Below are positions 1 to 8,237 of a DNA stretch of 64,000 nucleotides, piece by piece. Positions within the stretch are counted from its first letter, which is position 1; each line of letters opens with the position of its first letter. Position numbers and translations under genes: made by a program. Where the stretch lies: the NCBI GenBank assembly GCA_943846685.1, contig OX044363.1:1654001-1718000 (forward strand), read 5' to 3'. The notes beneath the pieces were generated by a model. It was not told the origin of the DNA. It worked only from the letters and a program-made list of their open reading frames with translations, and searched no databases. The stretch is from an uncultured Pseudomonadales bacterium (GTDB lineage: Bacteria > Pseudomonadota > Gammaproteobacteria > Pseudomonadales > Porticoccaceae).

Positions 1-421
1 ATAATTTACTGGTAATCACTCGGTGGCTTTTGGCACTGCCAACATAGAATCCGCCGCCATGGATATATAACAAACGTCGATTGCTATCAGCACCGGGCGC
101 TATAACCCACTCGGCGGAAACACCACCGGCATCAACCGGTGCAATAGCACTGACTATAGGCACATCGGCAAAGAAACTATCCATATTTTTACGAATCGCC
201 AGCATTCGCTGCTTTAAACTCAGGCCAATATTTTCGCTGTGAGCAACAGTGATTTTTTCACCAATTAGCTTAAGAGCGGAGCTCGAGCCGGAGGGTATGG
301 GGAACAACTGCCCTGCCGGAAGATCGTATTTTTCCAGCGGATCAGGCCGCAGATAATAAAATAACAGCAGGGCAAGAAAAAAGCCTCCTACGGTTAAAAT
401 TCCTATCGGCAGACTAATCAT
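1..421 (-). CDS. Alpha/beta hydrolase, membrane-anchored (partial, 3' end outside window)
   Basis: Reading leftward from an ATG at 421-419, the frame stays open to the window edge (140 codons). It begins with a short hydrophobic N-terminal segment (about residues 5-22, ending YYLRPDP), a probable membrane anchor. Near the window edge it has the HGGGF oxyanion-hole motif of the hormone-sensitive-lipase/acetyl-esterase group. The catalytic GxSxG, Asp and His would lie outside the window. It starts 8 bp after the stop of the acyl-CoA dehydrogenase upstream on the same strand, so it is probably the distal gene of a lipid-catabolism operon. Family assignment is good; substrate is unknown. Confidence 0.72.
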   Translation of the reverse strand, partial: MISLPIGILTVGGFFLALLLFYYLRPDPLEKYDLPAGQLFPIPSGSSSALKLIGEKITVAHSENIGLSLKQRMLAIRKNMDSFFADVPIVSAIAPVDAGGVSAEWVIAPGADSNRRLLYIHGGGFYVGSAKSHRVITSKL

Positions 422-429
422 TAGCAGGG

Positions 430-1593
430 CTAGAAATTCGAGTAGCTAAGTTGATTAAATTTCTTCTGGTGAAAATCTGCATCACCAAAGGTCACATTAA
501 TGGTCATCAGGCGCTTTACATAATGACCGATATTTAACTCATCGGTAATACCAATACCACCGTGTATTTGAATCGCCTCTTCACCGATCAGCTTGCCATA
601 TTTAGCCACTGTCGCCTTTAGAGCATGAACTGATTTTAGTAACTCAGCAGTTCCCACTGAAGGATCAACTGCCGCTTTATTGGCATCGCAAAGCCCGCGA
701 TAAAGTAACGATTTAGTCTGCTCACAGGCCATAAAGGTATCCACCATACGGTGCTGCAGTGCCTGAAATGAACTAATCGGCGTACCAAACTGTTGACGAG
801 TTTTGGTGTAATCCACAGTAATCGCATTGAGGGTAGCCATAATTCCCAATGCCTCGGCACTCAGTGCCAGAAGGATATTTGGCATTACCTGATCGACTAT
901 CTCCATACCCTGACCCGCAGTACCCAACAGCTGACTTTCAGTAACTAGTACATCATTAAAATTGATAGTCGAAGCACTCTGACCATCCATAGTTTTATAG
1001 CTATTAATGCTGACGCCCGGCGCATCTGCAGCCACCATAAACAGGCTGATACCGTCGCGATCAAACTGCCCACCGCTGGTGCGAGCAGCAACAATAAGGC
1101 TATCGGCGCTAGCGCCATTAAAGACCACGGTTTTGGTACCGTTAATAGCGTAACCATCCTTACCCACTGTCGCACTAGTGGCTATATCGGCAATTTCAAA
1201 ACGCGACTGGGGCTCCAGAAAAGCAAAAGAACCCAGACAGCTACCATCAATAATTTTCGGGATATAAGTCGACTTTAATTCTTCATTGGTCGCCGCAGAG
1301 AGCAGACCGCCAAAAATGACCACTGTAGAGACATAGGGTTCAACAACAATCCCCTTGCCAAGCTCTTCCATCACTGCAACCAGATCTTCAACGGAACCAC
1401 CAAAACCGCCGTACTGCTCCTCAAAGGGAACCGACAGCCAACCCAACTCGGCAAACATTGTCCAGAAGTCACGGTTAATACCCTCTTCTGAATCAATAAT
1501 CTTACGTCTGGTATCAAAGTCATACTCGTCGCGGACAAAGCGCGCAACGCTGTCTTTAATCATTACCTGTTCTTCGGAAAACTCAAAATTCAT
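430..1593 (-). CDS. Acyl-CoA dehydrogenase family protein
   Basis: 387 residues, full family length, with N-terminal helical, middle beta and C-terminal helical domains. The C-terminal signature reads QIHGGIGITDE, as in FadE/CaiA-type dehydrogenases, but the position where medium-chain enzymes carry the catalytic Glu (YEGT context) reads FGDADF and has no Glu. Known steroid-type dehydrogenases of actinobacteria are alpha2beta2 heteromers in which only one subunit keeps full catalytic residues. A second dehydrogenase gene lies directly upstream on the same strand, so a heteromeric partner role is plausible. It would oxidise an acyl-CoA thioester to the 2-enoyl-CoA, passing electrons to ETF. 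The partnership is inference. Confidence 0.88.
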   Translation of the reverse strand: MNFEFSEEQVMIKDSVARFVRDEYDFDTRRKIIDSEEGINRDFWTMFAELGWLSVPFEEQYGGFGGSVEDLVAVMEELGKGIVVEPYVSTVVIFGGLLSAATNEELKSTYIPKIIDGSCLGSFAFLEPQSRFEIADIATSATVGKDGYAINGTKTVVFNGASADSLIVAARTSGGQFDRDGISLFMVAADAPGVSINSYKTMDGQSASTINFNDVLVTESQLLGTAGQGMEIVDQVMPNILLALSAEALGIMATLNAITVDYTKTRQQFGTPISSFQALQHRMVDTFMACEQTKSLLYRGLCDANKAAVDPSVGTAELLKSVHALKATVAKYGKLIGEEAIQIHGGIGITDELNIGHYVKRLMTINVTFGDADFHQKKFNQLSYSNF

Positions 1594-1632
1594 CTAACCC
1601 ATCTCCAACAATATTTTTTATAGAGGCCTTAC

Positions 1633-2818
1633 TTAAAGGCCTAACACGGCCTTGGCAATCACATTGCGCTGCACTTCATTTGAGCCGCCGTAAATAGTCG
1701 CGGCGCGGCCATACATATAACTTTTGCGCGCCTCAGCGGCAAACTCGTGACCCAGCTGCTGATTAGCTCAGATCCCCCTGCAGAGCACCGCCATAATAGG
1801 CAGCCAGTTGCAGTTGCAGCTCGTGAATAGACTGTGAGATTTCAGTGCCTTTGATTTTTAACAATGAGGATTCAGGCCCCGGCATTCCCCCGGCGGCCAT
1901 AGAGGCAAATACTCGTAGCTCGGTGTACTCCAGAGCCATCAATTGCATTTCAATATCGGATAGACGCATCTGGAATACCGGATCATCGAGCATAGGCTGA
2001 CCGCCGTTAACCTCTGCCGCAGCGCGCTGCTTGAGATTGCTCAGCATACGCTTGGAGTCGGCCACCTCAGCCATACCGGTGCGTTCATGGGCGAGCAATG
2101 CCTTGGCGTAGGTCCAGCCTTTATCCTGTTCACCAATTAAATTTTCTCTAGGCACAAGCGCATCTTCAAACAGCACTTCATTAAGGCTGTGTTTGCCGTC
2201 GATTGTAGGAATTGGCTTTACTGAAACGCCTGGGGTATTCATATCAATTAACAGAAAGCTAATACCCTGTTGTTTGCGTACATCTTTGGAGGTTCGCACC
2301 AGACAGAAAATCCAGTCGGAAAACTGGGCAAAGGTTGTCCAGATTTTGCGACCATTAACAATATAATTATCGCCGGCGTACTCTGCGGTTGTACTCAAGG
2401 CGGCCAGATCAGAACCGGCACCGGGTTCTGAATAGCCCTGACACCACCAGTCTTCACTGGAGAGAATGCGGGGTAAAAATTTGGCCTTCTGCTCTTCGCT
2501 ACCAAAGGTGTAGATAACCGGCGCAACCATTTTCAGACCGAAGGGAACCACATCGGGAATACCCGCTGCGCCGCGCTCGGTTTCATAGATAAACTTCTGG
2601 GTGACAGACCAGCCAGTACCACCGTATTCTTTAGGCCAGCCCGGCGCAATCCAACCTTTGGCATGAAGCTTTTTCTGCCAGACCACAATAGCTTCCTTGT
2701 AATCTTCACCCTGACCGCTGGAGAGACTCTCCGCGACCTTGGCATCGTATTCACTGGCAAAAAATGCCCGCACATCATCTCGAAACTCAAGATCCTGTGC
2801 TGAAAAATTAATATCCAC
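1633..2818 (-). CDS. Acyl-CoA dehydrogenase (apparent +1 frameshift near 1764-1769)
   Basis: From a GTG start at 2818 the frame encodes 351 residues of a FadE-type dehydrogenase and stops at 1763-1765. The missing C-terminus (YMYGRAATIYGGSNEVQ ... VLGL) continues immediately in another frame to a TAA at 1633-1635. Removing one base within 1764-1769 gives an uninterrupted 394-residue protein, the normal family length. The surplus base is therefore more likely a sequence error than decay; four other frames in this window, including the essential pheT, are broken the same way. The protein has the GSDLA and WTTFAQ motifs of FAD/substrate binding. It is probably co-transcribed with the dehydrogenase downstream. 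Confidence 0.82.
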
Positions 2819-2895
2819 CGATTCACCCTCTTACTAAATTTAAGCTGTTTACATTAAGTTGTGGCACTTCATATGTCAAAAAATAAGGCGGCTGG

Positions 2896-4176
2896 CTAGT
2901 CACGCTGCCGCTCAAGGCATACAGAGGCATAGAGAAAACAGGGAATGCTCATTGCACCACAAATATCAGCCAGCAAAAGCGACCATGTATAGGGATTAAC
3001 AACCGCAGCAGCCTGAAATAATTCCTGGGCAACACCGGTCATAAAAGAGCCGAGACTAAAACCGAGCAGATTGCAGGCAACCAGTAATACCGCGGTCATA
3101 ACTCCGCGCAGACGCGCCGGCGTTAGGTCCTGAACTGTTGAAAATGCCGGCCCATAGAAAGAGCTAAGACTAAATAGCGCGAAACTCATGCCCAGAAAAA
3201 AGATCAGCGAGTCCGGCGAGGCAAATCTGTAACCCAGGGTTAAGGGAGTCACCGCAATCATCAATAGCGCCAGGAAACGAATTCGCCCACCTCTATAGCG
3301 GCGCTGATACCAGTCGCTCATGGCGCCACCAAACAAGGTACCCAGAGTACCGAAGAGCAGAAAAATAGTGCCGAACAGCGCCGTGATATAGCCCTGCTCA
3401 AAACCGCGCTCGGCAATCAACCAGGGAATCGCAAAGGCACCTGCACCTATTGGAATATGCAGCATAACTGCGCCGAGCATAATCCATATCAGCACCGGCG
3501 AGCCTTTTAATACCTGCTTTAAATCTGACAGTCCTTCTCGCCAGCCTACGGCTGACTCTGATTCAGTGGAAGCTGTGGTGCTTTCACTCTCCATAACTCC
3601 ACGGCGGGGATCTCTTAACAGCAGCAAACCAAGCGCCAGAACTATTCCCAATCCACCGAGTAGCAAGAAACAGTTGCGCCAGCCAATCTCAACCCCCAGA
3701 GAACCGGCCAGAATAAACGCCAGGCTGGTTCCCACAGGCACACCCAGATAGTAGAGCCCTACCGCTGTGCCGCGCTTTTGCGCGGGAAATAAATCTGCCA
3801 GCATCGACATCGAAGTTGGGGTCATGGTCGACTCGCCAATACCGATAAATAATCTCGCCAGAGCGATTTGAGTAAAGTTTTTAGCGATGCCAGAAACCGC
3901 CGTTAGGGCACTCCACAAAATAAGACCTGCGGCAATAAGTCGCGGACGGTGAAAGCGATCGGCAAGCGCGCCCATAAACAGTCCCATCACCACATAGCAG
4001 ACCGTAAATACCCAGCCATTTAAGAGCCCAAGTTGGGAGGGACTGAGGTTGAGGTCATCCATTATTGTTTGAGAAAAGGCCGCAATAAGACTGCGATCAA
4101 GCATACTGAGAATATTCAGCAGCATCAGAAACATTAAAACACCCTTCGCGCGGGGCGAGGATTTAATAACCTGCAT
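2896..4176 (-). CDS. MFS transporter (Spinster-like)
   Basis: 426 residues with about 12 hydrophobic segments. A major-facilitator motif A variant (GALADRFHRPR) lies between TM2 and TM3, with a second motif (GAMSDWYQRRYRGG) in the C-terminal half. A central hydrophilic loop (around residues 200-215) separates the two six-helix bundles. It sits 77 bp upstream of the acyl-CoA dehydrogenase pair on the same strand, and the kinase-like gene precedes it, so it probably imports or exports the hydrophobic substrate of that pathway. Spinster-like MFS proteins are commonly found beside acyl-CoA or steroid catabolism genes. Substrate is not determinable from sequence. Confidence 0.85.
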   Translation of the reverse strand: MQVIKSSPRAKGVLMFLMLLNILSMLDRSLIAAFSQTIMDDLNLSPSQLGLLNGWVFTVCYVVMGLFMGALADRFHRPRLIAAGLILWSALTAVSGIAKNFTQIALARLFIGIGESTMTPTSMSMLADLFPAQKRGTAVGLYYLGVPVGTSLAFILAGSLGVEIGWRNCFLLLGGLGIVLALGLLLLRDPRRGVMESESTTASTESESAVGWREGLSDLKQVLKGSPVLIWIMLGAVMLHIPIGAGAFAIPWLIAERGFEQGYITALFGTIFLLFGTLGTLFGGAMSDWYQRRYRGGRIRFLALLMIAVTPLTLGYRFASPDSLIFFLGMSFALFSLSSFYGPAFSTVQDLTPARLRGVMTAVLLVACNLLGFSLGSFMTGVAQELFQAAAVVNPYTWSLLLADICGAMSIPCFLYASVCLERQRD

Positions 4177-4249
4177 AATTCTTTAACCCCTTCTACATCT
4201 TATAATTATGTGTAGTTATTCTGGTCTGAATCTTTCTAAGCCACCGCCG

Positions 4250-5326
4250 CTAAAGAGCTGACTTGGCAATCAACTGGCGGCAGTGCTCACCCAGATGAGT
4301 AACCACCTGACCATAGCTGGCAAAGCGCTGATCTTTGGTCATCTTATTGGCATAGCGGTAGTAGAGCTGCTGTAAAATCCCCACCAGCCGCCAGTAGCCA
4401 TAGACCTCATAGAAATCCCAGCTCGAGGTATCAAAGCCGGTCTGCTCGGCGTAGTAAGCGAATATTTCCTCGCGGCGCATCATGCCCGGTGCATCTGATG
4501 GCTGAACTTTCATCGCCTGCAGGGCTGGCGCATCATCGGCATGCACCCAATAGGCCAGTGAGTTGGCTAAATCCATCAGCGGGTCGCCCAGTGCCGCCAT
4601 CTCCCAATCCATTACTGCAATAACATTAAACGGATCAACGGGGTCAATCATCACATTGTCGATACGAAAGTCACCGTGGATAAGCGCAGCGGGGATATTG
4701 CTAGCCTTTGAATCAGGTATATTCGCCTCAAGCCATTCACGGACATCTTCAAACCCTGGTACATCTGCCGTCTGAGCATTGGCAAAGCGTTTATTCCAAC
4801 CCAGTATCTGGCGCTCGGCATAGCCAGCGGGCTTGCCAAACTCGGCCAATCCTGCGGCGGCATAATCCACCTGATGCAGCTGAATTAATTTATCAAATAC
4901 GGTTTTGCAAAACTGATAGCGGTCGGCATCGCTAAAATTCCATGCCGAGGGCAAGCTGTTTTTAACCAGAACACCCTCAATCTTTTCCATCAGATAAAAC
5001 TCGGAACCGAGAAGAGATTCATCATCTGTGTAGTAGATCGCTTTCGGCACTGAGGGATAGGATGACTTCAGTGCACTGATAACCCGATACTCGCGAATCA
5101 TCGAATGGGCACTGGCGGCTTTTACACCCGGTGGCGGTCGTCGCAATACCAGCTCGCGATTTCTGTAACTAATCAGGTAAGTGAGATTGGATGCGCCCGA
5201 TGCGTACTGCTGAATAGATGGACTGCCCTGCAATTCTGGAATAATTTCTCTGAGCACTTTATCCAAGCGCTGAGAATCCAGCTCTTCGCCACTGCGCACG
5301 TCAATCGTTGGATTAGATAAGGTCAT
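4250..5326 (-). CDS. Aminoglycoside-phosphotransferase-like kinase (ACAD10/11 N-terminal-type)
   Basis: 358 residues of the APH/choline-kinase fold. The catalytic loop reads ALIHGDFRIDNVMID (Brenner-type HGDxxxxN) and the metal-binding motif reads VMDWEMAALGDPLMDLA. This subtype is related to the N-terminal kinase domain of vertebrate ACAD10/ACAD11, which phosphorylates 4-hydroxyacyl-CoA so that the phosphate can be eliminated. Its position directly upstream of two acyl-CoA dehydrogenase genes fits that chemistry or another hydroxy-acyl substrate. Antibiotic resistance is unlikely in this context. It is the first gene of the leftward block and diverges from the SCP2 gene. Confidence 0.85.
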   Translation of the reverse strand: MTLSNPTIDVRSGEELDSQRLDKVLREIIPELQGSPSIQQYASGASNLTYLISYRNRELVLRRPPPGVKAASAHSMIREYRVISALKSSYPSVPKAIYYTDDESLLGSEFYLMEKIEGVLVKNSLPSAWNFSDADRYQFCKTVFDKLIQLHQVDYAAAGLAEFGKPAGYAERQILGWNKRFANAQTADVPGFEDVREWLEANIPDSKASNIPAALIHGDFRIDNVMIDPVDPFNVIAVMDWEMAALGDPLMDLANSLAYWVHADDAPALQAMKVQPSDAPGMMRREEIFAYYAEQTGFDTSSWDFYEVYGYWRLVGILQQLYYRYANKMTKDQRFASYGQVVTHLGEHCRQLIAKSAL

Positions 5327-5518
5327 CGAGTTTCCATTTATTATTATTGATTATCTGACTTCTCAAGATATTCTTAGAATTACAGTGTAATTCCAAATTC
5401 ACACCTCTGCTGTGGCAATACTGACAAAAGTTGATAGCTAGCGCTGATATTATCTTTTGGCAGTCATTATGTCTTGATTTTTTAAGCGCAGATTTTTACA
5501 GTAGAACAACAAATCGAA

Positions 5519-5548
5519 TATAACGAGCGTTCAAACAGGGTCGTTATA
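5519..5548. promoter_or_regulatory. Inverted repeat, candidate operator between the kinase and SCP2 genes
   Basis: The arms TATAACGA (5519-5526) and TCGTTATA (5541-5548) are perfect complements separated by 14 bases. They lie 25 bp before the SCP2 start, where a repressor would block transcription. A dyad of this size and spacing suits a TetR-type regulator, but no such gene is adjacent. Function is inferred from position and symmetry only. Confidence 0.4.
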
Positions 5549-5573
5549 CAAAAAATAAAAGAGGAATATCCAT

Positions 5574-5873
5574 ATGTCATTGGAAGCAGTTACAGCAGGT
5601 TTAAAAGAAAAGGTCGGGGAAGACTGCGGTTTGGGTTCAGTCTTGAAATTTGATTTTGGTGATGATGGGTTTCTTACTTTAGACGCTTCTCAGGTTCCAA
5701 ATGTGATCAACAATGATGATGTAGAAGCCCAATGCACCATGGTTATCAGCTTGGAAAACTTTATGGCGATGGCTGAAGGTAAGCTTGATGGCACCTCGGC
5801 CTTTATGACCGGTAAACTAAAGATTCAGGGTGATATGGGTATTGCTATGAAGTTAGGGCCTATACTTTCGTAG
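5574..5873 (+). CDS. SCP2 sterol-binding domain protein
   Basis: 99 residues forming one complete SCP2-like domain, including the typical end segment (LDGTSAFMTGKLKIQGDMGIAMKLGPIL). Such small cytosolic proteins bind acyl-CoAs or sterol-like lipids in a hydrophobic tunnel. A GAGGA ribosome-binding site at 5561-5565 supports the ATG at 5574. The gene is monocistronic: it has its own inverted-repeat operator candidate upstream and a strong terminator downstream. It diverges from the acyl-CoA dehydrogenase block, consistent with lipid carriage for the same pathway. Confidence 0.92.
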   Translation: MSLEAVTAGLKEKVGEDCGLGSVLKFDFGDDGFLTLDASQVPNVINNDDVEAQCTMVISLENFMAMAEGKLDGTSAFMTGKLKIQGDMGIAMKLGPILS

Positions 5874-5910
5874 CCGTATTTATATTCAGATCATTATCTA
5901 CAATCGAAGA

Positions 5911-5947
5911 ATGCCCTGCAGTTGCAAAACTGCAGGGCATTTTTTTG
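5911..5947 (+). terminator. Rho-independent terminator after the SCP2 gene
   Basis: The arms ATGCCCTGCAGTT and AACTGCAGGGCAT form a long perfect stem around a short loop and are followed by a run of T residues (5941-5946). It ends the SCP2 transcript 38 bp after the stop codon. Confidence 0.92.
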
Positions 5948-6150
5948 TTCTAGGCATTTTCCCTAAGCTAATAAATCACTTCAGCAGGTTTATCCTAACA
6001 AAGTAAAAAAATCCCTCAGATCATCCGTTATTGAGAACTCAAACCGCTACCTAAGCCCCACAAGCTCTACCCTATTAAAAATTAAAAGCATTTAAATTAA
6101 TTGTCATTTGACAACCTTTTGTTTACACACTAGTCTTAGGGTATTGAGAA

Positions 6151-6408
6151 ATGAAGCACCCCAATAAGGAAATCAATAAAGTAGTTCAACACGCACTTTC
6201 AAACGGTTGGACTTTAAGAGTAGCAAATGGACATGCTTGGGGTGTTTTGCGCTGCCCGAAAAACAAAGCCGACTGTCGCTGTGGACGGTTCTGCCAGATA
6301 TCGGTTTGGAGCACCCCGAAAAATCCCGGCAATTACGCTAAAAGACTAAAGAAAAGTATTGATGGCTGTATCTATCCAATCATCAAACTATACGAGGTGA
6401 AAAAATGA
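6151..6408 (+). CDS. Small HicA-like protein of a conserved two-gene module
   Basis: 85 residues, basic, with an N-terminal stretch (KEINKVVQHALSNGWTLRV then GHAWGVLRCP) resembling the GW...H core of HicA mRNA-interferase folds. A cysteine cluster (CPKNKADCRCGRFC) and a conserved SVWSTPKNP segment follow. The stop overlaps the start of the next gene (ATGA), so the two are translationally coupled. From memory this pair recurs in diverse proteobacteria annotated only as hypothetical proteins. A toxin-antitoxin-like role is inference from gene size, coupling and the HicA resemblance. The Cys cluster is not typical of HicA and could bind metal. Confidence 0.6.
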   Translation: MKHPNKEINKVVQHALSNGWTLRVANGHAWGVLRCPKNKADCRCGRFCQISVWSTPKNPGNYAKRLKKSIDGCIYPIIKLYEVKK

Positions 6409-6971
6409 ACGACTACGAATTTACGCTGACCTTTTCATTACCAGCTTCTTCATTACCAGCTTCTTCATTACCAGCTTCAGGAGGCAACCCAGAGGCGTAC
6501 CTAGATGCACTATTTGAAGCAGGATGTGACGACGCAGTAATAGGCATAGGCGGAGTCGGCTCAATAGCACTCGACTACGGGCGTCAGGCTGAGTCAGCCG
6601 CAAGCGCAGTTCAAGGGGCTATCGCACAGGTGCAGTTAGCTATCCCAGGTTCGGAATTTCTCGAGCTTAAACCTGATTTGGTCGGCATTACAGATATTGC
6701 CGAACTGGCCAACTGCTCTCGACAAAATATCCGCAAATTTGTCACTGATTCAAAAGCGCTTTTCCCACAGCCAAGCGTCTCTGGCAGCGTTCCCCTCTGG
6801 CACTTTTATGAAGTGGCTAACTGGCTGATAAATAATTCGCGGGTTAAATCAAAACCACACCCTGAATCTATTGAGATTTCCAAAATTGCCTTTGAGATAA
6901 ATATTGCTGCTCAGCGCAAACGCTTTAAAAGAAGTATCGCTGAAGCCAAGGCTGATTACACACCTAAATAA
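6405..6971 (+). CDS. DNA-binding partner protein of the HicA-like module, with a SLPAS repeat
   Basis: 188 residues. The N-terminal half (EFTLTFSLP ... YLDALFEAGCDDAVIGIG) is an alpha/beta domain. The middle (DLVGITDIAELANCSRQNIRKFV, about residues 86-108) is a predicted helix-turn-helix of the MerR/excisionase type, and an aromatic segment (LWHFYEVANWL) follows. The start codon overlaps the preceding stop. Residues 11-25 are three tandem copies of SLPAS encoded by three 15-bp units, where one copy would fit the family pattern. As the larger DNA-binding member of the pair it is the likelier antitoxin or autorepressor; this is inference. Confidence 0.6.
   Translation: MNDYEFTLTFSLPASSLPASSLPASGGNPEAYLDALFEAGCDDAVIGIGGVGSIALDYGRQAESAASAVQGAIAQVQLAIPGSEFLELKPDLVGITDIAELANCSRQNIRKFVTDSKALFPQPSVSGSVPLWHFYEVANWLINNSRVKSKPHPESIEISKIAFEINIAAQRKRFKRSIAEAKADYTPK
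6435..6479 (+). repeat. 15-bp tandem repeat, three copies, in frame (SLPAS)
   Basis: Three consecutive copies of TCATTACCAGCTTCT; the last copy ends in A. The unit is a multiple of three, so copy-number change alters length without breaking the frame. Confidence 0.95.
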
Positions 6972-7064
6972 TCCGACTTCTCAGCATTCACAACCTTCAT
7001 CAACCTCCCTCAATCTTCATTCAAAGTAAGAACACTATGCTCCTGAAATACTTTAATTTAACGC

Positions 7065-7080
7065 TTGGCACGATTACTGC
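7065..7080 (+). promoter_or_regulatory. Sigma54-type promoter of the glucosylglycerate operon
   Basis: The sequence TTGGCACGATTACTGC carries the -24 GG (7067-7068) and -12 GC (7079-7080) with exactly ten bases between them, matching TTGGCACG-N4-TTGC except for C in place of T just before TGC. Transcription would begin near 7092, giving a leader of about 215 bases before the phosphatase gene. It lies in a 336-bp gene-free stretch (6972-7307). Confidence 0.68.
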
Positions 7081-7107
7081 ACTACCAATTTATACCGATG
7101 GCAAAAA

Positions 7108-7243
7108 CCGCACCATTTAATTTGGTGCGGATGCACCAAAGCCGCCATCAACGCAGTTTTAATAGGAAATAAGGGAATTTTAGCCAGTGATACTGGGGCA
7201 AAAACACAGTTATTCCAGCTACGAGCGCACCAAGTCGGTGCGC
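7108..7243. promoter_or_regulatory. Three overlapping/adjacent GCACC...GGTGC palindromes (NtrC-like sites)
   Basis: CCGCACCA (7108-7115) pairs with TGGTGCGG (7123-7130). TTGGTGC (7122-7128) pairs with GCACCAA across four bases. GCGCACC-AAGTC-GGTGCGC (7225-7243) has the GCACC-N5-GGTGC geometry of NtrC sites. They lie downstream of the sigma54 element, an unusual place for an enhancer, though enhancers can work there. They could instead be RNA hairpins of the leader. Confidence 0.42.
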
Positions 7244-7307
7244 CCAACAATTTTCTATTCGGGTCTTGCCGCTTATTTTGCAACCAAACAACAGCAAGTC
7301 TCGGAGC

Positions 7308-8186
7308 ATGGAAACTGTGAATAATGCGTCGCAAATAGCAAATCTATTTAGCTTACCTGTGAAGCTTATTTTTACTGATCTGGATGGCAGCCTCCTCGAC
7401 CACCATAGCTACAGCTTTCAACCGGCGGCAACAATGCTTGCCGAATTGGAACAGCGCGGTATTCCGGTTATCCCTATCACCAGTAAAACCAAGGTCGAAC
7501 TGCTGCCTTTGCGCAACCAGCTGAATAACCCGCATCCTTTTATTATTGAGAATGGCGCAGCCATCTATATTCCCTGCGGTTACTTTTCTCAACAACCAAA
7601 AAATTCTAAAACCGTTGATGATTTCTGGGTTCTCGAGAACGCAGCCTCACGTTCAACTTGGCAGACATTATTGGATAGCCAAGCTGCTGAGTTTTCGGCC
7701 GAGTACCAGACCTTTGATTCTGCCTTTAGAGAACATGGCGCAGAGGGCATTACCCAGCTAACCGGCCTGAATCATCATCTGGCAAGCCTCGCCAATCAGC
7801 GTGATTACAGCGAGCCAGTGCACTGGACCGGAACCGCTGAACGGAAAAAATTGTTTGTCGAAAAGATGCAATCTCTTGGAGCTACGGTTTTGCAGGGCGG
7901 ACGGTTTCTCAATATTGGCGGCGATACCGATAAGGGACGCGCCCTTGTTCAACTTGAAAAACTCTATCTTCGGCAGGCCGAGCAAAGCGCCTGTCAGACC
8001 CTCGCGATTGGCGATAGTGGCAATGATATTTCCATGCTTGAACAGGCTTCAAATGCACTAATTATTAAATCTGATCATCATGCACCACCAGCATTAACTC
8101 GCAGTGAAAATGTTTCTATCAGCGCCCAAACCGGCCCTCAGGGCTGGGCGACTGGCGTCGCTGATTGGCTACAAATTCACGGCTAA
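7308..8186 (+). CDS. gpgP: Glucosyl-3-phosphoglycerate phosphatase (HAD-IIB, MpgP/GpgP family)
   Basis: The protein has the HAD nucleophile motif FTDLDGSLL near its start and motif IV AIGDSGNDISML near its C-terminus, with a type IIB cap between. This family removes phosphate from mannosyl- or glucosyl-3-phosphoglycerate. The next gene encodes the matching synthase, which fixes the substrate as glucosyl-3-phosphoglycerate and the product as the compatible solute glucosylglycerate. I use the ATG at 7308, although its GGAG lies only one base upstream; a TTG at 7266 is the alternative. First gene of a three-gene operon behind the sigma54-type promoter at 7065. Confidence 0.85.
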   Translation: METVNNASQIANLFSLPVKLIFTDLDGSLLDHHSYSFQPAATMLAELEQRGIPVIPITSKTKVELLPLRNQLNNPHPFIIENGAAIYIPCGYFSQQPKNSKTVDDFWVLENAASRSTWQTLLDSQAAEFSAEYQTFDSAFREHGAEGITQLTGLNHHLASLANQRDYSEPVHWTGTAERKKLFVEKMQSLGATVLQGGRFLNIGGDTDKGRALVQLEKLYLRQAEQSACQTLAIGDSGNDISMLEQASNALIIKSDHHAPPALTRSENVSISAQTGPQGWATGVADWLQIHG

Positions 8187-8237
8187 AAATCGTAAAAAAA
8201 TTGTTCGATAAACATCAATAATAAAAGAGAATTAAAC

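Noticed and set aside
4250-5326. Aminoglycoside resistance kinase
   Set aside because: The fold matches, but this subtype is associated with acyl-CoA dehydrogenases and the gene sits in a lipid-catabolism cluster.
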